DNA of 9,686 nt from B8-G4 sp033720735 (GTDB lineage: Bacteria > Bacteroidota > Bacteroidia > Chitinophagales > Saprospiraceae), in NCBI GenBank assembly GCA_033720735.1, contig JAWWBX010000157.1, forward strand, positions 1 through 9,686, given 5' to 3'. The number at the start of each line of letters is the position of its first letter. Position 1 is the stretch's first letter. Position numbers and translations under genes: made by a program. Shown in pieces: positions 1-6,733 of this stretch. The notes beneath the pieces are model-generated. The model was not told the origin of the DNA. It saw only the letters and a list, made by a program, of their open reading frames with translations, and did not search any database.

Positions 1-360
1 GCACGCGTGCCATTCGCGGTGACTGTTGATCATGCGCAGCTCTTGCAGGCGTCGCAATACTTGCGGAAGCATCTGGAGCATGCTCTCACCTGCGTGACAT
101 TGTCCGACGCGGGCATTTTTATTGAAGGCTACGAAGGGGCGCAGATCTATCCCACTGTCGCCCATGAGGTGGTGGATGTATGTGGTGCCGGCGACGGCGT
201 GATCAGTGTCCTGACGACGGGCTATATCGCCGGCTTGAAGCCTGCGCGGATGGCACAACTCGCCAACCTTGCGGGTGGGCTGATCTGTGAAGAAGTCGGG
301 GTCTCGCCGGTACCCGGAGACCGCCTGATTGCCGCGTTATCGCAAGAAAGTTTTTCGTAA
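1..360 (+). CDS. PfkB-family sugar kinase, RfaE1/HldE-like heptose-7-phosphate kinase (3' end only)
   Basis: This is the C-terminal 119 codons of a ribokinase/PfkB-family kinase; the frame is open from base 1, so the true start lies left of the window. The family signature is at bases 178-195, encoding DVCGAGD. The aspartate of GAGD is the catalytic base that activates the sugar hydroxyl for phosphorylation by ATP. The tail that follows (isoleucine/glycine-rich helix, then LANLAGGLICEEVGVSPV) is the pattern I associate with RfaE1, which phosphorylates D-glycero-D-manno-heptose 7-phosphate in ADP-heptose synthesis for LPS inner core. The protein stops soon after the kinase fold, so no nucleotidyltransferase domain is fused at the C-terminus. 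The residue after GAGD is Gly rather than the more usual Thr. Kinase family is confident; the heptose substrate is inferred, and another PfkB sugar kinase remains possible. Confidence 0.8.
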   Translation, partial: ARVPFAVTVDHAQLLQASQYLRKHLEHALTCVTLSDAGIFIEGYEGAQIYPTVAHEVVDVCGAGDGVISVLTTGYIAGLKPARMAQLANLAGGLICEEVGVSPVPGDRLIAALSQESFS

Positions 361-446
361 CTTGCGGACCCTCACTCCGGTGCGTGGTGTTTTGTAAGAT
401 TTGCGACGCTCACGGATCATACCGACTACAACGAACCAAATTTTGA

Positions 447-454
447 TAGCTTTA
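447..454 (+). promoter_or_regulatory. Candidate -7 box for the T9SS cargo gene
   Basis: TAGCTTTA matches the Bacteroidota -7 consensus TAnnTTTG at all but the last base. It would give a 5' UTR of roughly 25 nt before the ATG at 485. No convincing TTTG -33 element sits at the usual spacing; a TTTG at 442-445 is too close. The call rests on the motif alone. Confidence 0.25.
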
Positions 455-484
455 TTCTCGTATTTCCTAATCTAAACTCTGAAC

Positions 485-2884
485 ATGAAGAAAGTTCTAC
501 AATTGCTTTGCGCGGCAATGTTTCTCACAACGGGCCTCGTTTACGCCCAGCCGGCAAACGATAACTGTACGGGAGCTGTTCCCATTGAGCTGTCAGCGGA
601 TGAAGCGTCACTCGTGACCGTCGTCGGCGACACCCGGGATGGCACAGGAGATGCCGGAGTTCCGAACGTATGCTCCGGTACCTGGTTCATGGATGACATC
701 TGGTTTAGCCTGACGACACCTGATGAGCTTCCTGATGCCGACGGTATTACGATCATTACCCAGTTTGGCACAGAACAGGGTGATGTCCCTGCTGTGGGCA
801 TGGCTTTCTATCCTAGTTGTGATGAAGATGCCAGACCGTTCGCTTGTTTTTCTTCCGACGATCCGAATGATGATCGGCTGGAGATCGACATCAACTGCCT
901 GGCTCCCGGCACGACATACCTGATCCGCGTTTGGTCAGGCGGCAGCGCCACTGACTTCTCGGGTACCTTCCGCATTGGTGCTTTCCCCTTTTCGAGGACC
1001 GACATCATCCTGTGGAAGGAGACCTTCGCCAATGGCATTGACGGTGGTGGCTGGACGACGCTCGGTACGTGCGACAATCCAGACTCGAATGCCAACGCCG
1101 TATGGAGCTATTTGCCTAACGGATTGCTCGACATGGGTGCCTACATCTTCGCAGGAGCAGGCATCAGCTCGCCGACCCTGTGTGATGGTGCGGTAGGGTT
1201 TGATTCTGATTTTAATGACAATGGCGGGATCGAAGGGAATTTTGGCAACGGGCCATGTCCGGCACCTGCCCAGGTCATCCTGGTCTCTCCTGCCTTGTTT
1301 ACCGGCGACTGGACGGCACCCGGGCTCTCGATTACCTGGACACAGGCGATCCGTCAGTTCCAGAGTACGTACTTCGTGAGCTACCGGACCAACTCGACCG
1401 GCGGCACCTGGTCTGACTGGACCAACTTCCAGATCAACACGGAATTTGAAACCAACGGTGGCTTCGTCAACAGCAACGTGCAACGCTTGTTCATGGGTGG
1501 CGCGGCCGGTCATGACTCTCTGCAGATCCGGTTTGTTTACAATGCCAACTACTACATGTGGGGGCTCGACGACATCTGCCTGATCGAGACCGAGGCCAAC
1601 AACATGCGTTCGATGAGCAACTGGTATGCCATCGCTCCGTCGTTGTCAACACCGGTTGGACAGACGCGTCCGTGGACGCCCATGAACGATATCCGCAACG
1701 TAGGCGCTCTGGATCAGACCAACGTCAACCTCAACTTCAGGGCCACCGATGGCGCGGGCAAGGAGATCTACAATCAGGACCTCGCTTACGGTACCATCGG
1801 ACCGGATTCGCTTGCGGAGAACGTCAATTTCCCGATGCCAGTGATCATCACTTCGGACGAGCCACAGCAATACACCGGCACCTATACGGTGACCTCGGAC
1901 CAGTCCCAGCCGGACACGGATTTCGATTTCAGTGACAATACCAACACGTTCACCTGGAATACGACCGCTGGAGAATATGCACTGGAGAATGGTTTCACAC
2001 GGAGTGTTGCTGTCAGCAACGCCATCTATGATGCTGGTGCCCCACTGTCATACACCTATGGCAACTACCTGTACTTCCCGGCCGGCAGTGATTGCATTGC
2101 CACGTCGGTGACCTGGGGTGTGAACAATCCGGACGAGGTCGCAGGCATCCCGATCAACGTGATCCTGTTCGAATGGACGGATGCCAACCAAAACGAGATC
2201 GCCGAGGCCGGCGAACGCGACCTGGTGGCGTTCAATACCGTCGTTTTGAATGGAGATGAAGGTGACAATGTCATCCTCGAAACAGCACTTGAAAACTTCC
2301 AGAATCCTGGACAGCCGATCCAGTTGAAGGACAACCAGGCGTATCTGCTGATGGTGGAATACAACGCGGAAGATCAGACCTTCCTCTTCCTGCTGGCCAG
2401 CGAGGCGCTCGACTACGGTGCTGTCGTGCTCAGTGCCAACCAGGCCGGTGATCCGGTCTACGCTTCCGTCCTCGGTTTCTCCCCGGATGGCAACGTACAG
2501 GGTATCGACTACCAGGTCACGGAACTTGACGTCAACGACAACCTGATCTACTTCGGTTGGGACATCGTTCCATTGGTCCGCCTGAACGTGGAACCGAAGA
2601 CCACCAGCGCGGTCACTCCGCTGCCGGCTGACAACATCGTCGACGTGTTCCCGAGCCCGGCCAACCGTGAGGTGGTGCTGAATATCGAACTGACAGAAGT
2701 GTTTGACGAGGTGCTCGTTCAGGTTACTGATGTGACCGGCAAGCTGATGACCTCTGAATTGCTGAGGGGCGTGCAGTCAGACCGGATGAGTTTTGATGTC
2801 AGCAACTATCCCAGCGGCGCGTACCTGATGCAGATCCAGACCGACAAAGGCAACCGCACCAAGCGCTTTGTCGTTCAACACTAA
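485..2884 (+). CDS. Large secreted T9SS cargo protein with type A C-terminal sorting domain
   Basis: The 799-residue protein starts with a signal peptide (MKKVLQLLCAAMFLTTGLVYA, predicted cut after A21). The mature end, QPANDNC, is a common start of Bacteroidota surface proteins. Residues about 22-170 look like a beta-rich pre-peptidase-like domain (DDIWFSL, then APGTTYLIRVWSG). Residues about 170-367 resemble a MAM/'choice-of-anchor J' jelly roll that ends in WGLDDICL (residues 359-366). Residues about 370-495 resemble a CARDB-type beta sandwich, and about 495-700 is a further beta-rich region I do not recognise. Residues 721-799 form the T9SS type A sorting domain: VFPSPA start, VTDVTGK, YPSGAYL, and basic KRFVV end. 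This domain sends the protein across the outer membrane and is normally cleaved there. No catalytic motif was seen, so an adhesin or structural surface role is inferred. It appears monocistronic, followed by a terminator. Confidence 0.88.
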   Translation: MKKVLQLLCAAMFLTTGLVYAQPANDNCTGAVPIELSADEASLVTVVGDTRDGTGDAGVPNVCSGTWFMDDIWFSLTTPDELPDADGITIITQFGTEQGDVPAVGMAFYPSCDEDARPFACFSSDDPNDDRLEIDINCLAPGTTYLIRVWSGGSATDFSGTFRIGAFPFSRTDIILWKETFANGIDGGGWTTLGTCDNPDSNANAVWSYLPNGLLDMGAYIFAGAGISSPTLCDGAVGFDSDFNDNGGIEGNFGNGPCPAPAQVILVSPALFTGDWTAPGLSITWTQAIRQFQSTYFVSYRTNSTGGTWSDWTNFQINTEFETNGGFVNSNVQRLFMGGAAGHDSLQIRFVYNANYYMWGLDDICLIETEANNMRSMSNWYAIAPSLSTPVGQTRPWTPMNDIRNVGALDQTNVNLNFRATDGAGKEIYNQDLAYGTIGPDSLAENVNFPMPVIITSDEPQQYTGTYTVTSDQSQPDTDFDFSDNTNTFTWNTTAGEYALENGFTRSVAVSNAIYDAGAPLSYTYGNYLYFPAGSDCIATSVTWGVNNPDEVAGIPINVILFEWTDANQNEIAEAGERDLVAFNTVVLNGDEGDNVILETALENFQNPGQPIQLKDNQAYLLMVEYNAEDQTFLFLLASEALDYGAVVLSANQAGDPVYASVLGFSPDGNVQGIDYQVTELDVNDNLIYFGWDIVPLVRLNVEPKTTSAVTPLPADNIVDVFPSPANREVVLNIELTEVFDEVLVQVTDVTGKLMTSELLRGVQSDRMSFDVSNYPSGAYLMQIQTDKGNRTKRFVVQH

Positions 2885-2894
2885 TTGAAGAGCA

Positions 2895-2927
2895 AGACTT
2901 TCGAAGTCTCTAAGACTTCGAAAGTCT
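2895..2927. repeat. Compound palindrome with four AGACTT/AAGTCT hexamers
   Basis: Two 15-base arms (2895-2909, AGACTTTCGAAGTCT; 2913-2927, AGACTTCGAAAGTCT) are perfect reverse complements around a 3-base spacer, giving a 15-bp hairpin. Each arm is itself a near palindrome that can fold into a 6-bp stem with a 3-base loop, so the site can form one long hairpin or two small ones. It has no U tract directly after it and lies just upstream of a separate intrinsic terminator. It looks like a REP-like intergenic element or a 3'-end stabilising structure, but only one copy was noticed in this window. Confidence 0.7.
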
Positions 2928-2933
2928 ACGAAG

Positions 2934-2968
2934 AAAAAAGCCCGGCAGACATCTGTCGGGCTTTTTTT
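2934..2968. terminator. Bidirectional intrinsic terminator between the T9SS cargo gene and valS
   Basis: A GC-rich stem (GCCCGGCAGA pairing with TCTGTCGGGC, one G-U wobble) is flanked by a run of six A on the left and seven T on the right, the layout of a two-way intrinsic terminator between convergent genes. It ends plus-strand transcription about 50 nt after the stop at 2884 and minus-strand transcription about 50 nt after the valS stop at 3015. On the minus strand the wobble becomes a C-A mismatch, so the plus-strand version should be the stronger. Confidence 0.85.
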
Positions 2969-3014
2969 GTGGGATGAGGGTGTTACCGTGTCGTTGTGAT
3001 CATGTCCAGCCTTA

Positions 3015-5660
3015 TCAGTCGGCCAGGGCCGCCAAAGATTCTTCCAGAATGCGGATCTTCTCCTGGCCGTCGGCCAGTTTGCGCCGTTCCTTTTCGACGA
3101 TCTCCGCTGGTGCATTCTGAACGAAACGTTCGTTGGAGAGCTTGCGTTCAACTGTGGTGACGAATCCTTTGTAGTAGTCAAGCTCTTTGGTCAGACGGGC
3201 CCGTTCTTCTTCGGGGTCGATGGTCACAGGCAGGTCGATAAACAGCCGTTCTTTCCGGATCATGACCGGTGTGGCATCCGAGGGGATGTCCCCGCCGAAC
3301 TCGAGTTCGCCAACCACGGCGAGCCGCGAGATCAGAACACGCAGCGCAGCGTGGTCGCGCAAGCCCAGCGCATTGCCTTCGACATGGATCGTGACCGGGT
3401 CATTGCGGCCGATATTGTTGTCGTTGCGCAATTCGCGCACTTTGGAGATCAGTTCCTGGGCGGCCGCAACCGATGCCAGGATCGACGCATCCACCGTGCC
3501 CGCAACCGGGTAGGAAGCCACCATACAATCATCGCCACTCTCCCGCTCGCGCAGTGAGTGCCAGACCTCTTCGGTGATGAAGGGCATGTAGGGATGCAGC
3601 ATCACGCAGATCTGCTCAAAAAAAGCGATCGTCGCCTCATATGTTTCGGCGTCGATGGCCTCCCCGTACGGCGGTTTGATCATCTCGAGATACCACGAAC
3701 AGAAGTCGTTCCAGATAAAGCTGTACAGGCTCATCAGTCCTTCCGACAACTTGTATTGTGCAAAGCGCTCGGCAGATTCCGAGAGCATTTGATGCAGCAA
3801 CGAGCGGAACCACTCCACCGCCATGCCGTTCTTGGTCCGCTCATCTTCGCTCGTCTCTTTGGCTACCTGCCAGCCCTTGATCAGCCGCAGCGCATTCCAG
3901 ATCTTGTTGCAAAACTTGCTGCCCTGCTCACACATGCTTTCATCAAAGAGCAGGTCTCCTCCCGCCGGCGATGAGGAGAGGATGCCAAAGCGCACACCGT
4001 CCGCTCCAAAGTCTTGAATGAGCTTGAGCGCATCCGGGCTGTTACCCAGCTGCTTGCTCATCTTGCGGCGCTGCTTGTCCCGTACCATGCCGGTGAAATA
4101 CACATGGTCGAATGGCCGTTCGCCTTTCCATTCATAGCCCGCCATGATCATGCGTGCCACCCACAGAAAGATAATGTCCCATCCGGTCACCAGTACGCGT
4201 GTCGGGTAGTAGTAGGCAATGTCCTTTTCGTCCTGAAATCCGTTGAACACCGTGATCGGCCACAGCCAGGAGGAAAACCAGGTATCCACGACATCCTCAT
4301 CCTGTCGCAGGTCAGCGGCAGTAAGACTGGCCTGCCCGGTTGCCTCGCGTGCCATCTCAAGCGCCTCGTCGGCGGTTGGCGCCACAAACACCTGTTCATC
4401 CTCGCCCTCGCCCAGGTACCAGGCCGGGACCCGCTGCCCCCACCAGAGCTGGCGCGAGATGCACCAGTCGCGGATGTTCTCCATCCAGTGCCGGTAGATG
4501 TTCTGATATTTTGCCGGGAAGAAGGTGATCTCTCCCTCGAGCACGGCCTTCAGCGCAGGCTCGGCCAATGATTGCATGTCGACATACCACTGACGCGACA
4601 GCCTAGGCTCGATGATCACATTGGTGCGTTCCGACCGTCCAACGGCATGCCGGTAAGTTTCAGTCTTTACGAGTTGTCCCAGCTCCTGCAACGCCTGGAC
4701 CATCAGCTTGCGCGCGTCATCGCGATCCTCACCCACAAAGAACTCGGCCTTTGGCGACATGGTCCCGTCTGGGTTGAGCACATCGATCACTTCCAGCCCG
4801 TGCCGGACCCCGATCTCGTAGTCATTCGGGTCGTGAGCGGGTGTGATCTTGAGTGCGCCGGTACCGAATTCACGATCGACGTACCGGTCGGCGATGACCG
4901 GGATCTTCCGGTTTACCAACGGTACCATCGCCGTCTTCCCTACGAGGTCACCATAGCGCTCATCATCCGGATGCACCGCTATTGCGGTATCGCCCAATAT
5001 GGTCTCGGGGCGTGTGGTCGCGACCGTGAGGGTGCGGTCAGTCCCCTCGACCGGGTATGTCACGTAGCTGAGTGTCGTGTCCTCATCATTGTAGAGTACC
5101 TCTTCATTGGAAAGGACTGTCTTGGCTTCCGGGTCCCAATTGACCATACGCAGTCCGCGGTAGATCTTGCCCTTGCGGTACAGGTCTACAAATACCTCGA
5201 TGACCGCCGCCGACCGCGTTTCGTCCATCGTGAAGGCGGTGCGTTCCCAATCGCAGGATGCACCCAGCTTCCGCAATTGCTGCAGGATGATCCCGCCATA
5301 TTTCTCCCGCCATTCCCATGCATATTTGAGAAACTCTTCGCGCGTGAGATCGGACTTCTTGATCCCCTTCTCCCGCAGCATGCGCACCACCTTGGCTTCC
5401 GTGGCGATCGAGGCGTGGTCCGTGCCGGGCACCCAACACGCGTTCTTGCCGTCGAGACGCGCCTTGCGGATCAGGATGTCCTGCACGGTGTTGTTGAGCA
5501 TATGGCCCATGTGCAGCACTCCGGTCACGTTGGGCGGCGGGATCACGATCGCATACGGTTCGCGATCGTCGGGTTGCGAGCTGAAGTAACCCCTCTCCTC
5601 CCAATGGGCGTACCATTTGGATTCTACGGCCGCCGGATCATAGCGTTTGGCAATCTGCAT
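3015..5660 (-). CDS. valS: Valyl-tRNA synthetase
   Basis: This 881-residue class I aminoacyl-tRNA synthetase charges tRNA-Val with valine in the cytoplasm; the length is normal for bacterial ValRS. The ATP-binding HIGH motif appears as HMGH at residues 50-53, preceded by PPPNVTG. The CP1 editing domain, which removes mischarged threonine, shows TTRPET (near 215) and GTGALKITPAHDPND (near 266-280). The second ATP loop is KMSKQ at residues 533-537 followed by LGNSPD, so the usual last Ser is Gln. The anticodon-binding domain follows, and residues about 815-881 form the basic coiled-coil arm typical of ValRS. The ATG at 5660 gives the expected MQIAKRYDP... start; no clear Shine-Dalgarno is present. 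The gene is divergent from the sigma factor and convergent with the T9SS cargo gene. Confidence 0.97.
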   Translation of the reverse strand: MQIAKRYDPAAVESKWYAHWEERGYFSSQPDDREPYAIVIPPPNVTGVLHMGHMLNNTVQDILIRKARLDGKNACWVPGTDHASIATEAKVVRMLREKGIKKSDLTREEFLKYAWEWREKYGGIILQQLRKLGASCDWERTAFTMDETRSAAVIEVFVDLYRKGKIYRGLRMVNWDPEAKTVLSNEEVLYNDEDTTLSYVTYPVEGTDRTLTVATTRPETILGDTAIAVHPDDERYGDLVGKTAMVPLVNRKIPVIADRYVDREFGTGALKITPAHDPNDYEIGVRHGLEVIDVLNPDGTMSPKAEFFVGEDRDDARKLMVQALQELGQLVKTETYRHAVGRSERTNVIIEPRLSRQWYVDMQSLAEPALKAVLEGEITFFPAKYQNIYRHWMENIRDWCISRQLWWGQRVPAWYLGEGEDEQVFVAPTADEALEMAREATGQASLTAADLRQDEDVVDTWFSSWLWPITVFNGFQDEKDIAYYYPTRVLVTGWDIIFLWVARMIMAGYEWKGERPFDHVYFTGMVRDKQRRKMSKQLGNSPDALKLIQDFGADGVRFGILSSSPAGGDLLFDESMCEQGSKFCNKIWNALRLIKGWQVAKETSEDERTKNGMAVEWFRSLLHQMLSESAERFAQYKLSEGLMSLYSFIWNDFCSWYLEMIKPPYGEAIDAETYEATIAFFEQICVMLHPYMPFITEEVWHSLRERESGDDCMVASYPVAGTVDASILASVAAAQELISKVRELRNDNNIGRNDPVTIHVEGNALGLRDHAALRVLISRLAVVGELEFGGDIPSDATPVMIRKERLFIDLPVTIDPEEERARLTKELDYYKGFVTTVERKLSNERFVQNAPAEIVEKERRKLADGQEKIRILEESLAALAD

Positions 5661-5751
5661 GTCGTTGATGTCCAGTGTCTTGTGTGAGATGGCGAAATAA
5701 CTTTCCCGTACGCCTGAACGTTGTGTTGATACAGGGTCGCCCGGAATCCTG

Positions 5752-5759
5752 CAAATATA
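5752..5759 (-). promoter_or_regulatory. Candidate valS promoter -7 box (TATATTTG)
   Basis: Read on the minus strand the site is TATATTTG, an exact match to the Bacteroidota -7 consensus TAnnTTTG. It sits about 90 bp upstream of the valS ATG in the divergent intergenic region. No good TTTG -33 element is found at the usual distance. The predicted leader would be roughly 85 nt. Confidence 0.5.
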
Positions 5760-5776
5760 GAGAAACGGTTAATACG

Positions 5777-5784
5777 TACTTTCG
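5777..5784 (+). promoter_or_regulatory. Weak candidate -7 box for the sigma factor operon
   Basis: TACTTTCG differs from TAnnTTTG at one fixed base and lies about 55 bp before the preferred ATG at 5839, back to back with the valS candidate. No -33 element is visible. If the operon is autoregulated by its own sigma factor, the real promoter would not match this consensus. Confidence 0.2.
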
Positions 5785-5838
5785 ACGACACACCAAAGCG
5801 ACGATGGATTGCATCCACATGATAAAGGAACACCGTGC

Positions 5839-6378
5839 ATGACTGAACAGGAACTCATCAGGGGTTGCAAACGGCAGGATCCGCTTGCTCAGCGCGCATT
5901 GTACGATCAATACAGTTCGCTTCTGTTTGGTATCGTACGCCGCTACGTGCGCCATCAGGAGGATGCCGAGGATGTCTTTGTGGAAGGCATGTTCAAGATC
6001 CTCACACGCATTGCTTCCTTTCGGGAGGAGGGCAGCTTTGAGGGATGGATGAAGCGGATCATGGTCAATGAAGCCCTGATGTTTCTGAGGAAGAAGAACA
6101 ACCTGCGCCTGGTGGCAGATGTATCGGAACTGCAGATTGGAGACGAGACGTCCATTGAACATCAGATTCATGCCGATGAGATCCTGGCCCTCGTTGACCA
6201 ATTGCCAACCGGCTACCGGACCGTGTTCAACATGTATGTGGTCGAAGGCTACAAGCACCGCGAGATCGCTGAAGCCCTCGATATCAGTATCAATACGAGC
6301 AAGTCACAACTGATCCTCGCGAAGAAAAGGATGCGAGAATTGCTAAAAAAAAACAGATTCCATAAAACCGCGTCGTGA
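5839..6378 (+). CDS. ECF-like RNA polymerase sigma-70 family factor
   Basis: This 179-residue sigma factor has only regions 2 and 4. Region 2 spans about residues 17-86 (LYDQYSSLLFGIVRRYV, then the acidic EDAEDVFVEGMFKIL core-binding helix, then FEGWMKRIMVNEALMFLRKK for -10 recognition). Region 4 spans about residues 118-169, with helix-turn-helix YKHREIAEALDISINTSKSQLILAKKRMRELL for -35 recognition. The frame is open further upstream to an ATG at 5809, but the ATG at 5839 is preferred: AAAGGA at 5824-5829 is a good ribosome binding site 9 nt away, and family members start at this point (TEQELIRGCKRQD). The stop overlaps the next gene's start (TGATG at 6376-6380), so the two are translationally coupled. 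The regulon cannot be told from the sequence. A run of nine A lies near the 3' end (6345-6353). Confidence 0.93.
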   Translation: MTEQELIRGCKRQDPLAQRALYDQYSSLLFGIVRRYVRHQEDAEDVFVEGMFKILTRIASFREEGSFEGWMKRIMVNEALMFLRKKNNLRLVADVSELQIGDETSIEHQIHADEILALVDQLPTGYRTVFNMYVVEGYKHREIAEALDISINTSKSQLILAKKRMRELLKKNRFHKTAS

Positions 6379-6725
6379 TGAAAGGATTTGATCAGACATT
6401 TCGTGAAGAAGCACAAAAGGTGCGGGCCACGCCCTCTGCCAGCGCCTGGAAGCGGATTGAATCCCGGTTGGAGACGACCCGGGCGCGTCGCTCTGCTCAC
6501 CGGTCGCGCCTGCTGGGTTACGCCGCCGGCCTCATTCTCCTGATCGGATTGACAATTGGCGGTCTTTACATGCTCAACCAGCCCGAATTGATCCAGCGCG
6601 GTGCCTACTCCGCTTCGATTACCGATCTGGAAGCCCCGGCCACCTCAGGTCAGTCGATCTATAGTGTTGAAAAAGCGCGTGCGTTGTCTTCAGTGATGAT
6701 CGCTTACGGCCATGACAGCCAGTAA
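6378..6725 (+). CDS. Small single-pass membrane protein, candidate anti-sigma factor
   Basis: The 115-residue protein has a cytoplasmic N-terminal segment of about 45 residues (with PSASAWKRIESRLE, a pattern common at the start of proteins encoded after Bacteroidota sigma factors), a single hydrophobic helix at about residues 46-66 (LGYAAGLILLIGLTIGGLYML), and a short periplasmic tail of about 49 residues. Arginines before the helix (RARRSAHRSR) predict N-in topology. I see no zinc-binding anti-sigma motif (HxxxCxxC) and no FecR-like domain. The ATG at 6378 overlaps the sigma factor stop; a GTG at 6375 is a less likely start. Tight coupling and topology suggest it holds the sigma factor at the membrane. 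This role is inferred from position and shape, not from a recognised domain. Confidence 0.75.
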   Translation: MKGFDQTFREEAQKVRATPSASAWKRIESRLETTRARRSAHRSRLLGYAAGLILLIGLTIGGLYMLNQPELIQRGAYSASITDLEAPATSGQSIYSVEKARALSSVMIAYGHDSQ

Positions 6726-6733
6726 GACGCCTG

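Noticed and set aside
361..400. Possible terminator after the sugar kinase gene
   Set aside because: Only a 3-bp CAC/GTG stem is visible near the T-rich stretch; this is too weak to call.
935..1513. 192-codon minus-strand frame inside the T9SS cargo gene
   Set aside because: It is a shadow of the secreted protein: Arg/Pro/Gly-rich translation, no motif, no start context.
4572..5687. Long open frame of 371 codons on the plus strand opposite valS
   Set aside because: It is fully antisense to a textbook ValRS, has no recognisable domain, and arises from the GC-rich codon use of valS.
6345..6353. A9 run near the sigma factor 3' end as a programmed -1 frameshift fusing it to the next gene
   Set aside because: A -1 shift enters the frame of the downstream gene but meets TAA at 6363-6365 after three codons, so no fusion can form.
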